A DNA stretch of 52,957 nucleotides. Origin: CAG-411 sp045124315. GTDB lineage: Bacteria; Bacillota; Clostridia; Lachnospirales; Lachnospiraceae. The notes beneath the pieces were generated by a model that was not told where the DNA came from, searched no databases, and saw only the letters and a list, made by a program, of their open reading frames with translations. The stretch spans positions 1-52,957 of the forward strand of contig JBGVLO010000169.1 in NCBI GenBank assembly GCA_045124315.1, in the 5' to 3' direction. Shown here piece by piece: positions 34,321 to 42,290 of this stretch. Numbering within the stretch: the first letter of the stretch is position 1; the number at the start of each line of letters is the position of its first letter. Both the position numbers and the translations under genes were made by a program.

Positions 34321-36027
34321 ATGGAAAAAGAGAAAAAAGAGTGGATAAATAGTGTCATTGTTTTCGGGCCGTGGGTTTTGTTTATGATTTGGATCTTTAC
34401 AAAATGGTCCATTAATTATCAGGTACACGATGATCGGTATATGATGGAGTTTTTGTCCGGAAAATTTTTGGGATATTCTGAGGCACATTTAGTATACATA
34501 AAATATCCTTTGGCATTGGTTATACAGTGCTTTTATAAGTTGTCACCATCCCATGATTGGTATGCACTATTTTTGCTTATAATACAATTGGTAATGATTG
34601 GGATTAATACATACTATATTGTGAGGAAACAAGATGGAATTGTAAGAAAAATAATTTCCCAGGTGGTTTTTTACAGCTTGTTTCTTTTGTGCTGGCTGAA
34701 TGAAGTCACAAGGTTTACCTATTCCACAGTAGCCGCATTTGTAGGAGTAACTGTAATCGTAGTGTATGTACTGGGGGAGGATAGAATAAGAGATTTTGCA
34801 CTTTTATTGGTTTTGTGTTTTATTTCCTTCAATATGAGAACGGATTTGTTCCTGATGGTGATTCCGATTTGCGGCATAATCTGGATATACAAGATGATAT
34901 ACCAGAAAGAAAATAGGAAAAAGCAGCTTGTTTTTTTAGGATGTTTGGTGGGGGTCATAGCAGTATCCATTGGTTGGAATCATTTGGCTTACAGTAGTGA
35001 TGGGTGGAGCAATTATGTGAAGTACAATAAGGCCAGAACAGAAGTATTTGATTATGCATATGATGATCTCATCGATTATGACCAAAATATTGAAATGTAT
35101 GAAGAATTAGGAATTTCGAGAGAACAGTGTGCCGTTCTTAAGTCTTATGATTTGTATTTGTATGATAAGGAATTAATAGAGTTAGTAGACGATATTGCAA
35201 GCGCATATCAGAATCCAAGATCAGTAGCAAATCGAATAAAAAATGCGATAGGTGTCGTGGTTAAGGATGGATTGCTTGAGAGTAAAATGATGGCATTGGT
35301 TTCGTTTGCTTTTTGGGGAATGGCAGGTTTTTGTATCATCTATTACAGGGACAGAAAGCATGCAATACTGGCAGTGTTTTTTGCTTGTGTACACGCGATT
35401 TTGTGGTTTTATCTTGGATATAAAGACAGAATCTTGCCAAGAGTCTCTCATAGTATGCTGCTAATGCAAATTGTAACGCCATTGGTGTGTATGTATTATG
35501 TAATGATACAAAATAGAGCAAAAGAAATTAAGAACAATAGCATTTGGAGAAAGGTCGGCTATGTAGGTCTGATAGCCGCAATACTGGCAGTTTTAGTGTA
35601 TGATGTGAAGTTGTCGAGTAAGCTGATTTGGAGAAGCCAAATAGAAGCAGGGTACGGCGACCAATATATAATTGAGGAATATTGCAATTCTCATTCGGAC
35701 AATTTCTATTTTTTAGATGTATTTTCTGTTGTAGAGTGTAAGTATGTGTTTGATTATAATAATCCCAATATATATGAAAATTTTTTGTCTCTTGGAGATT
35801 GGTTTTCTAACAGTCCCATTTATCAATCGAAATTAGAAAAGGAAGGCATTGAGAGTGTTCGTGATGCTGTTTTATATGGGGATAACGTGTATGTAATCGG
35901 TATTGCTGGTGGAAATCTAGATTTTATAAAAGGGATCACAGATAAAAAAGTAGATATTATAGAGGTGGATTATCTGGATGCCGGTATGGACGATTATATC
36001 GTGTATCAAATCAAGTGTGAGGAATAG
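34321..36027 (+). CDS. GT-C-like multi-pass membrane glycosyltransferase (family A, copy 3)
   Basis: 568 residues, very similar in layout to the protein at 24775. QVHDDRYMMEFLSGKFLGYS, KYPLALVIQCFY, YLGYKDRILPRVSHSML and, in the soluble C-terminal domain, HSDNFYFLDVFSV, SLGDWFSNSPIYQ and RDAVLYGDNVYVIG are all family marks. AAGGTGA just before the ATG belongs to the end of the previous gene (6 bp gap), suggesting coupling. Confidence 0.75.
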   Translation: MEKEKKEWINSVIVFGPWVLFMIWIFTKWSINYQVHDDRYMMEFLSGKFLGYSEAHLVYIKYPLALVIQCFYKLSPSHDWYALFLLIIQLVMIGINTYYIVRKQDGIVRKIISQVVFYSLFLLCWLNEVTRFTYSTVAAFVGVTVIVVYVLGEDRIRDFALLLVLCFISFNMRTDLFLMVIPICGIIWIYKMIYQKENRKKQLVFLGCLVGVIAVSIGWNHLAYSSDGWSNYVKYNKARTEVFDYAYDDLIDYDQNIEMYEELGISREQCAVLKSYDLYLYDKELIELVDDIASAYQNPRSVANRIKNAIGVVVKDGLLESKMMALVSFAFWGMAGFCIIYYRDRKHAILAVFFACVHAILWFYLGYKDRILPRVSHSMLLMQIVTPLVCMYYVMIQNRAKEIKNNSIWRKVGYVGLIAAILAVLVYDVKLSSKLIWRSQIEAGYGDQYIIEEYCNSHSDNFYFLDVFSVVECKYVFDYNNPNIYENFLSLGDWFSNSPIYQSKLEKEGIESVRDAVLYGDNVYVIGIAGGNLDFIKGITDKKVDIIEVDYLDAGMDDYIVYQIKCEE

Positions 36028-36042
36028 AAAAGAAGGTGAAGT

Positions 36043-37734
36043 ATGCAGAAATTAAGCAACATAATGGATGGAATAATAAAATGGGCTGTATATGGGCTGT
36101 TTTCTGTCATTGTTGTTTTTTTGGCAATGGTAAGTGTATTTGGAAGTTGTTTTGTCAATCATGATGAGTATACCTATTTTTTGTCGGATGCAGGATATAA
36201 GCATGTAGTGGCATTTGTGTTGGTAGTGTTGCTTGCATTCTTATATCAAAGATGGATAAGTAATAAGCTGGCAGACCAGTATAAAAAAATGCTTTGGTAT
36301 GGATTACTTGGAATATACGGAATTGTAATGGCGTGCATAACATTGTATGTATCCATGGACCCCCGAGCGGATCAGGCAAGTGTAGTAAATACGGCATTAG
36401 CAATGGTCAGTGAGGATTACACAGCCTATGAAGTTGGAGGATATATGAGTGTATATCCCAATCAGGTTGGAATTGTGTATTTGTTTTATTGGCTATTTAA
36501 AGTTTTTCCTTTTGGCTATAAAACGGTGTGCGTATTGAATGTAGTGTCGCTTATTGGTATCATGATTGGAATGGCAGGAATAGGGAAAATGTACTTAAGG
36601 CACAATACATATTTAGTTGGTGTTGTTACCATAATGTTCTTTCCGATTTCCTGTTATGCCACTTTTATTTATGGAAATTTGATCGGACAGGCTTTGTCTA
36701 CAGCTGGGATATATTTCGCCATGAAATATTTTTCGGATCGTCAGAACATAAACATTGTGTGGGCTGTAATTACCTGCGCATTGGCAGTTATAATCAAGGA
36801 AAATTTTTTAATTCCATTGATTGGAGTGGTGATTTTTCTTCTGTTGGATTTTGTGAAGCATCCAAAGAAAAAGAGCGCAATCTTTTTGGTTGGGTTGCTG
36901 AGTGCAACAATTTGTCTGAGTAATGGGGTGAAGCTCCACACAGAACACATTGTCGGGGAGAAGATTGCAACTGGGGTGCCCACACTTGCATGGGTTGTGA
37001 TGGGAATGCAGGAAGGGTATATGGCATATGGCTGGCATAATCAGTACAATGAAGATGTGTATCGTGCAAATGATTGCAATACAGAGCAGACAAAGCTTCA
37101 GGTGAAAGAAGATCTTGTGGTTCGAATGAAGGAGTTTTTGTCAAATCCGGCATATACGGTGAAGTTTTTTTATCAGAAGACTCTATCCCAGTGGAACAAT
37201 CCAACTTTTGAATGTTTCTGGATAAACGATTTGACCAAAAGACAATCCGATGGAATAGAAGTGAAAAAGGTTGCCGGTGTATTCAAAAGTGTTCTTGGAG
37301 AACCTGGAAATCCAGTGATTCGAGGGTATTGTAATTTGTACCAAACCTTGATCTTAGCAGGTGTATGTATCTGGATATTTTTAGGTAGAAAAGATCTTCA
37401 AACAGAGCACCTATTGTTGGCTACCATATTTATAGGGGGATTTGTCTTCCATTTCTTCTGGGAGGCAAAATGTCAGTATGTAATGCCATATTTTGTGCTC
37501 CTAATACCTTATGCTATAAAGGGATATCAATATTTGTTGGGAGCTCTCGAACAAATTTACCGCAATCAGGAAGAAAAGCTGTATATAAGAATTATAAAAA
37601 ACAGATGCCTTTCTTTGCTTTTACTTGTGTGCTTTCTGATTGTTGTAATTTCCTTGGCAGGTACAAAGTTCGTTGACAAAGCGTTTGGCTTTAGTAATCA
37701 GCAGTATGAGGAATTTTATTCATCAAGTAAGTAA
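36043..37734 (+). CDS. GT-C-like multi-pass membrane glycosyltransferase (family C)
   Basis: 563 residues with about 11-13 hydrophobic segments, a GT39/ArnT-like look. The outer loop after helix 3 holds VSMDPRADQASVVNTA, with the acidic residue expected of GT-C enzymes; YMSVYPNQVGIVYLFYW, ATFIYGNLIGQ, VIIKENFLIP and WVVMGMQEGYMAYGW recur in the broken gene at 51860-52832. FFWEAKCQYVMPYFVLLIP lies near the C-terminus. It is the last gene of its operon, followed by a terminator at 37830. Confidence 0.75.
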   Translation: MQKLSNIMDGIIKWAVYGLFSVIVVFLAMVSVFGSCFVNHDEYTYFLSDAGYKHVVAFVLVVLLAFLYQRWISNKLADQYKKMLWYGLLGIYGIVMACITLYVSMDPRADQASVVNTALAMVSEDYTAYEVGGYMSVYPNQVGIVYLFYWLFKVFPFGYKTVCVLNVVSLIGIMIGMAGIGKMYLRHNTYLVGVVTIMFFPISCYATFIYGNLIGQALSTAGIYFAMKYFSDRQNINIVWAVITCALAVIIKENFLIPLIGVVIFLLLDFVKHPKKKSAIFLVGLLSATICLSNGVKLHTEHIVGEKIATGVPTLAWVVMGMQEGYMAYGWHNQYNEDVYRANDCNTEQTKLQVKEDLVVRMKEFLSNPAYTVKFFYQKTLSQWNNPTFECFWINDLTKRQSDGIEVKKVAGVFKSVLGEPGNPVIRGYCNLYQTLILAGVCIWIFLGRKDLQTEHLLLATIFIGGFVFHFFWEAKCQYVMPYFVLLIPYAIKGYQYLLGALEQIYRNQEEKLYIRIIKNRCLSLLLLVCFLIVVISLAGTKFVDKAFGFSNQQYEEFYSSSK

Positions 37735-37737
37735 GGT

Positions 37738-37766
37738 TTGCACAATTTTTAGGAAGATTGCACAAT
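37738..37766. repeat. Short direct repeat, 20 bp period
   Basis: TTGCACAAT occurs at 37738-37746 and again at 37758-37766, a spacing of two helical turns. It begins just after the stop codon of the family C GT-C gene. A binding-site role is possible but nothing else supports it. Confidence 0.3.
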
Positions 37767-37777
37767 CATTTCTGCTC

Positions 37778-37799
37778 GGCTGAACTGTTACCAAAATAG
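37778..37799 (+). repeat. Remnant of the structured element (3' end only)
   Basis: These 22 bases match 43719-43740, the 3' end of element E2, at 21 of 22 positions (GGCTGAACTGTTAC then CAAAATAG instead of GAAAATAG). The upstream hairpins are absent, so this is a truncated copy. Confidence 0.6.
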
Positions 37800-37829
37800 C
37801 GAAAAGTGTACATAATTATCAGAATATGT

Positions 37830-37860
37830 AAAAAAATGGTCCCAAGGTCCCATTTTTTTA
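37830..37860. terminator. Intrinsic terminator, probably bidirectional
   Basis: AAAAAATGG (37831-37839) pairs with CCATTTTTT at about 37850-37858, with an inner CC/GG closing a CAA loop. The A run on the left and T run on the right allow termination on both strands. It isolates the GT-C operon from the riboswitch-controlled gene. Confidence 0.75.
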
Positions 37861-37863
37861 TTC

Positions 37864-37892
37864 TTCATGCTATGTTAGTATATTGTCATAAT
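37864..37892 (+). promoter_or_regulatory. Weak candidate promoter for the riboswitch transcript
   Basis: TTCATG (37864-37869) and CATAAT (37887-37892) are 17 bp apart. The -35 matches poorly. The position, between the upstream terminator and the riboswitch, is what makes it plausible. Confidence 0.35.
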
Positions 37893-37913
37893 AATAAAAC
37901 ATTGAAATGAGAG

Positions 37914-38010
37914 AAAACGAAAATGGCAAATCCGTTGAAAAGCGGGGGCGCAAAGCCAAGGGTCTAAGGAAGAGGACTTCTATGACAGCCGGTTACCGAA
38001 TTTTGTTCGA
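37914..38010 (+). ncRNA. Class I cyclic-di-GMP riboswitch (GEMM-I)
   Basis: The stretch carries the conserved parts in order: GGCAAATCC, a stem capped by a GAAA tetraloop (CCGTTGAAAAGCGG), GGCGCAAAGCCA, GGTCTAAG with its partner TATGA (the tetraloop-receptor-like pair), and ACAGCCGGTTACCG. An A/T-rich P1 helix pairs AAAAT just before GGC with ATTTT after ACCGA. This is the GEMM-I fold known to bind cyclic di-GMP. A terminator follows at 38023-38057, then the large secreted beta-helix gene at 38094. Whether ligand turns expression on or off cannot be read with certainty. Confidence 0.93.
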
Positions 38011-38022
38011 TACAAATGCAGG

Positions 38023-38057
38023 CCCTATTGGCAGATTTTTTGTCAGTAGGGTTTTTT
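38023..38057 (+). terminator. Riboswitch expression-platform terminator
   Basis: CCCTATTGGC (38023-38032) pairs with GTCAGTAGGG (38042-38051) through ten pairs, two of them G-U, followed directly by TTTTTT. It ends 36 bp before the start codon of the controlled gene. Confidence 0.85.
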
Positions 38058-38093
38058 GTTTTCTTTTCATGAAGTATTGAAAGGGGATTCATT

Positions 38094-41000
38094 ATGAGAA
38101 AAGAAAGAGGTAAGACATTTGTTGTAATTTTAATGTGTATGGTAATGGTGTTTACATCGGTAAATTTACCTGGGAGTTATGTAAATGCTGCGTCAGAAAC
38201 CACTTACACCGTTGGATATTGGGTGTTGAAAGAAGGACAGGAACGGCCAACAAGTTTTGATGAGTATGGCAATGTAGGGTTATATTGGTGTGATTGGGGA
38301 ACTGCATCAGGAGTTATGACTACTGAAAATGATGAGGAAGCGGTAGGAAAACTTGCAACGGGTATCACACCTGCAGTAAAGAGTCATATAGGGGAGAATC
38401 AGACAATCAAATGGTTTGCTATGAGACAAATTGGATACCGATATCAGATTTATGGAGAGATTGTAGATGATAAGGAAGAGGTAGTAGAACCAACACCTGA
38501 AGTGACATATACAGTAGGGTATTGGGTGCTAAAGGAAGGACAGGAACGTCCAACAAGTTTTGATGAGTATGGCAATGTAGGGTTTTATTGGTGTGATTGG
38601 GGAACCGCATCAGGTGTTTTGACCACAGAAAATGATGAGGAGGCGGTAGGAAGTGTTGCAACGTGTGTAACAAAAGCAGCAACCAGTCATTTGGGTGAGA
38701 ATCAGACGATTAAATGGTTTGCAATGAGACAAAGAGGATATCGTTATCAGATTTATGGGGAAATTGTAGATGTAGATAAGGACGAGCAAATTGTAAAAGA
38801 AACAGTTAAGCCAACGGTAGTGCCAACGGCAAAGGCAACGGTAGCACCAACGGCAAAGGCAACGGTAGCACCGACAGCAGAGCCAACGGTAGCACCGACA
38901 GCAAAACCGACAGCAGAGCCAACGGTAGCACCGACAGTAAAGGCAACGGTAGCACCAACGGCAAAGGCAACGGTAGCACCGACAGTAAAGCCAACAGCAA
39001 TACCAACAGCAGCACCTGTAGTTGCGTTCTTCCAAATTTTGAAAGAAGGTCAGGAAAGACCAACTACTTTTGATGAAATAAGCCAGAAAGAATTTTATTG
39101 GGGAAATCAAGGAAGGATAGTAAATCCGCAAGCAATCGTAAATGATGAGGAACTGGTTGCATCAAAAATTGTAACAGAAGGCTCTCAGACATCGGATTAT
39201 ATTACAGATGGGGAGGATGTTGTATGGTATGCAATGAAACCGGTTGGTTACTCATGGAGAGTATATGGACAGATTATAAATGTAAAATATGAGAACAGTA
39301 AAGCGGAGTTCAATCCTGCTTCTTATGTAGAGTTTGATACAGTGGCAGATATGCAGAAATACAACAAGAAGGTTGCATATGGTACAACTTTTACAACAAA
39401 AGGATTTTATACGGTTGGAGATGGAGGAGCTGCAACCTATAAGGTGCAATTCCGATCTACAGGAAATAAGTATTCCAGCTATGAGCTCCCAACTGGTCAG
39501 TTTGCCAACATTGTAGTGGAAAATAAAACAATCAATGTTTTACAGTTAGGAGCAGGACATTGCAAACAAATTATGGTAAGGAAGAACGCGTTAGAAATGA
39601 ATGATGACGCAGAGAGAATCAATGAAGCAGTAACATTAATTGATGCAGTGGATGGTGGAGTGCTTTTTATTCCAAAAGGGGAATATCGTTGTGGAAGTAA
39701 GATATATCTGGGAGGAGACAATTACACCGTACAGGGAGAGGGAAGCAAATCCATTCTTTATACTGATAATGGATATGTAACCTACGATGAGCATTTTATT
39801 ACGGTAATCGGAGATAATCTTAGCATTGACAAGATTCGGGTAGAAGCCAGAGAAACTTATTGGGCACCATATTATAGACAGGTAAGTTTGATGTTCTGCA
39901 ATAATATCAGTATTACAAATTCAGAGTTTATTGTTGAGGAAAATGTGGTGGCTGGAGATGGAAATACAAACCGTCAGTATACAAATGTTACCTTATATAC
40001 TGGATGGCATAATGTGAAGATTGATAATTGCAAAATGTTTCAGCTGGGATGCGTGGAAAGAGGTGCTTCCTTAGGAATTATTGATATGTGGAGCAATGGT
40101 TGTTCCGGAGTATCCGTTACCAATTGTGTTATGAAGCAGAATGCACACGATGAGATGCTTGGTATTTTTACAAAGACGGGAGCAGATGCTGCAATCTCCG
40201 ATATCTATATTGCAAATAATAAGATGTACGCGTACTCAGCACCAAATGTATCAGATAAGACAATGGCGATTACCATCGCTTATGATGATTCAAAACAGAT
40301 TAGTAATGTAGTATTTGAAAATAACTATGTAAAGGCTGAAGTACCATCGAATTTTATGACGTTTGGTGCAGTAAAAGATTGCTATATTCAAAATAATACA
40401 TTTGATATGCTTCATACATCAAATACTTCTAAAGGGGTTTTGTTTGATGCCAGACCGGGTGTAACAATTCGGAATAATGACATCGTTGTTGCAAGTGAAA
40501 CAGAAGCTGGATTATCATCAATTTTCAAACGTGATGCGGTGATTAAGGATAATAGAATTGATGCAGATTGTTATACGTATACATTTATGTACGATAAAGG
40601 GCAGTTGATTGGAAACACAATTAACATGAAGTGCTGTGGAGCATTTGCACTTAATCCAGAATCGGTGATAGATAATAAGATTACAATTAATGGGTATATG
40701 CATAACTTTGCAAAGTATGATTCTGTTCCTCGTAACTCAACAGTCACTGGAAATATGGTAGATTATCTATGTGATGATCATGATAGAGAGACAAGTATGG
40801 CATTTACCGGGTATTTGTTGTATGCAGGGTTCCATGCAAGCATTAATGAACATATTATTACATTTAGTGATAACGTATTTAATACGCCAAATATCTCGTC
40901 AAAGAATAAAGGGCTGTTAGCATATGGGATTGGAGATGAGACACCGCAAAAAATGATTATCAAAAACAATCAGGTTGGTTCCTTCCGATGGATCCGGAAT

Positions 41001-41111
41001 TTATATGGACAAAAAATGACAAATGTGGAAACGGAAGAAAATTATGATTCCAATGGAGATTTAGTTACGCTAGAGACAAGACTAGTATATTGCTTAGATG
41101 AAGTAGAATAA
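38094..41111 (+). CDS. Secreted multi-repeat protein with right-handed beta-helix domain
   Basis: 1005 residues. A signal peptide covers residues 1-33 (ending VNAA). Two nearly identical modules of about 100 residues start at 38 and 139 (YTVGYWVLKEGQERPTSFDE in each) and a third, diverged one starts near 311 (FFQILKEGQERPTTFDE). Between the second and third lies a Thr/Pro/Ala linker of about 75 residues (235-310). From about 400, the YTVGDGGAATYKV motif and GGVLFIPKGEYRCGS introduce a pectate-lyase-like parallel beta-helix reaching the C-terminus, rich in N-x-N-type turns (VFENNYVKAE, YIQNNTFDM). Probably a glycan lyase or hydrolase acting on a surface polysaccharide; no catalytic residues assigned. 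No LPXTG or membrane anchor. Controlled by the upstream c-di-GMP riboswitch. Confidence 0.87.
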   Translation: MRKERGKTFVVILMCMVMVFTSVNLPGSYVNAASETTYTVGYWVLKEGQERPTSFDEYGNVGLYWCDWGTASGVMTTENDEEAVGKLATGITPAVKSHIGENQTIKWFAMRQIGYRYQIYGEIVDDKEEVVEPTPEVTYTVGYWVLKEGQERPTSFDEYGNVGFYWCDWGTASGVLTTENDEEAVGSVATCVTKAATSHLGENQTIKWFAMRQRGYRYQIYGEIVDVDKDEQIVKETVKPTVVPTAKATVAPTAKATVAPTAEPTVAPTAKPTAEPTVAPTVKATVAPTAKATVAPTVKPTAIPTAAPVVAFFQILKEGQERPTTFDEISQKEFYWGNQGRIVNPQAIVNDEELVASKIVTEGSQTSDYITDGEDVVWYAMKPVGYSWRVYGQIINVKYENSKAEFNPASYVEFDTVADMQKYNKKVAYGTTFTTKGFYTVGDGGAATYKVQFRSTGNKYSSYELPTGQFANIVVENKTINVLQLGAGHCKQIMVRKNALEMNDDAERINEAVTLIDAVDGGVLFIPKGEYRCGSKIYLGGDNYTVQGEGSKSILYTDNGYVTYDEHFITVIGDNLSIDKIRVEARETYWAPYYRQVSLMFCNNISITNSEFIVEENVVAGDGNTNRQYTNVTLYTGWHNVKIDNCKMFQLGCVERGASLGIIDMWSNGCSGVSVTNCVMKQNAHDEMLGIFTKTGADAAISDIYIANNKMYAYSAPNVSDKTMAITIAYDDSKQISNVVFENNYVKAEVPSNFMTFGAVKDCYIQNNTFDMLHTSNTSKGVLFDARPGVTIRNNDIVVASETEAGLSSIFKRDAVIKDNRIDADCYTYTFMYDKGQLIGNTINMKCCGAFALNPESVIDNKITINGYMHNFAKYDSVPRNSTVTGNMVDYLCDDHDRETSMAFTGYLLYAGFHASINEHIITFSDNVFNTPNISSKNKGLLAYGIGDETPQKMIIKNNQVGSFRWIRNLYGQKMTNVETEENYDSNGDLVTLETRLVYCLDEVE
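38205..38780 (+). repeat. Tandem coding repeat (two modules, period 303 bp)
   Basis: The first module begins at 38205 and the second at 38508, 303 bp apart. The two are nearly identical in protein and highly alike in DNA, differing mostly between residues 86 and 100 of the protein and its equivalent. The third copy after the linker is much more diverged, so the pair is a recent duplication. Confidence 0.8.
38796..39022 (+). repeat. Degenerate Thr/Pro/Ala-coding tandem repeat
   Basis: Units of about 12-18 bp such as GCAACGGTAGCACCAACG recur about a dozen times and encode variations of TVAPTAKA. It is a flexible linker. Its repetitive DNA can change length by slippage while staying in frame, since units are multiples of three. 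Confidence 0.8.
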
Positions 41112-41137
41112 ATTAAAAAATGATACAGTGAAAGGAT

Positions 41138-41177
41138 ACCCCTTAGGTATAGAACAATACTTAAGGGGTGCTTTTTT
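41138..41177 (+). terminator. Strong intrinsic terminator after the beta-helix gene
   Basis: ACCCCTTAGGTAT (41138-41150) pairs with ATACTTAAGGGGT (41157-41169), 13 pairs with one G-U, followed by CTTTTTTG. Confidence 0.9.
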
Positions 41178-41180
41178 GTT

Positions 41181-41646
41181 CCTGCCAATGAAGCATTTAC
41201 CGCTGGAGATGTTGACATTGTATTAGAAGGTGATCTGCCGGCTTAGTGGCAATAGCAAATAACGTTCCTGTTTCAATAATTGGGATAACGGATTCTCGGG
41301 CTAATTATGTATATGTGGCAAAATCAGGTGATGATACAATTAACTCTATAAGTGACATAGAAGGAAAAAAATCGTGGTACAAAGGGGTACTGTATTACAT
41401 AAATTGTTTTCAGCGGTTGTGAAAGGGTTTCATCTGGATGAGACAAAGATAGATGTTTTAAATTCAGTAACAGGTGAGGAACAGGCATTCTTTAGTGGAG
41501 ATGCAGATGTATTAGGAACAGGAACAGTACTGGCACAGAAGTATTTAAAGTCCGGAGAGGGAAAGGTGATTTTTTCTACTGAAAATGAAGATGCAAAATT
41601 TTCAGGTTTTGGAGCTGTCGTGTACATATCTATTGTTTCTTATTGA
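41181..41646 (+). pseudogene. Decayed NitT/TauT-type ABC transporter substrate-binding protein
   Basis: Reading across frames gives ANEAFTAGDVDIVLEGDLPA, then VAIANNVPVSIIGITDSRAN and YVYVAKSGDDTINSISDIEG, then QRGTVLHKLFSAVVKGF and GEEQAFFSGDADVLGTG. This is the order seen in periplasmic-type binding proteins of the sulfonate/nitrate family. Two single-base losses break it: one near 41244-41248 (restoring a T would give LPALVAIAN) and one in the A7 run near 41365-41372 (restoring an A would give GKKI). The first part of the gene is absent, replaced by the terminator of the beta-helix gene, and the C-terminus is cut as well. No start codon or ribosome site remains. Confidence 0.8.
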
Positions 41647-41661
41647 TTTTTATCATATAAT
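41633..41661 (+). promoter_or_regulatory. Promoter of the Uma2-family gene
   Basis: TTGTTT (41633-41638) and a perfect TATAAT (41656-41661) are 17 bp apart. Transcription would start near 41668, about 33 bp before ATG 41701. It lies inside the tail of the decayed transporter gene. Confidence 0.75.
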
Positions 41662-41700
41662 AAAATTGCGAAAAGATGTCATATGAAAGGACTGATCATT

Positions 41701-42240
41701 ATGTCACTACCGCAGGAATATTCGTTTACAATAGATGATATCTATGCTCTTCCAGAGGGAAAACGAGCCGAATTAATTGATGGTCGAATGTACATGATGG
41801 CTCCGCCCAACCGAAGGCACCAAAAACTAATTTCCGAATTGCACTACAAAATTCGTGATTACATCCAGAAAAAACAAGGGATTTGTGAAATTTATCCTGC
41901 TCCATTTGCAGTTTTTCTAAATAAAGATGATAGAAACTATGTGGAACCTGATATTGCAGTCATATGTGATCCAAATAAATTAACTGACAAAGGGTGCGTT
42001 GGGGCTCCTGACTGGATTATTGAAGTGGTCTCACCAAGCTCCCAGCAAATGGATTACGGTTTTAAACTTTTTAAATATCGTACTGCCGGAGTTCGTGAAT
42101 ACTGGATTGTCAATCCAATGAAAAACACGATAACCGTATTTGATTTTGATCAGGAAGAACACTCTGGACAATATTCTTTTGAGGATGATATTTCGGTTTG
42201 TATTTATGAAGATTTGATTATAAACTTATCCAATATATAA
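41701..42240 (+). CDS. Uma2-family (DUF820) PD-(D/E)XK nuclease-like protein
   Basis: 179 residues. AELIDGRMYMMAPPNRRHQ, VEPDIAVICDP, DWIIEVVSPSS and REYWIVNP are the usual marks of Uma2 (PF05685), a restriction-endonuclease-like fold best known from cyanobacteria; the acidic residues of the second and third motifs are intact. Biological role is not established. ATG 41701 is preferred, AAAGGA being 9 nt upstream; ATG 41683 lies before that site. It has its own promoter and terminator, so it is an independent unit, unrelated by function to the glycan genes. Confidence 0.87.
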   Translation: MSLPQEYSFTIDDIYALPEGKRAELIDGRMYMMAPPNRRHQKLISELHYKIRDYIQKKQGICEIYPAPFAVFLNKDDRNYVEPDIAVICDPNKLTDKGCVGAPDWIIEVVSPSSQQMDYGFKLFKYRTAGVREYWIVNPMKNTITVFDFDQEEHSGQYSFEDDISVCIYEDLIINLSNI

Positions 42241-42253
42241 AGAAAAAGGAACG

Positions 42254-42290
42254 GAGCTGCCGCACTAAGAATTAGTGCACAGCTCTTTTT
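42254..42290 (+). terminator. Intrinsic terminator after the Uma2 gene
   Basis: GAGCT and GCACTAA (42254-42268) pair with TTAGTGC and AGCTC (42272-42285) with a small internal mismatch, followed by TTTTT. Confidence 0.85.

Noticed and set aside
38796..39022. Possible CRISPR-like array
   Set aside because: Units are short, in frame, without spacers, and encode the Thr/Pro/Ala linker of a secreted protein.
38610..39131. Leu- or Cys/Arg-rich antisense ORFs across the Thr/Pro linker
   Set aside because: They are the complement of the repetitive coding sequence; their composition is an artefact of the repeat.
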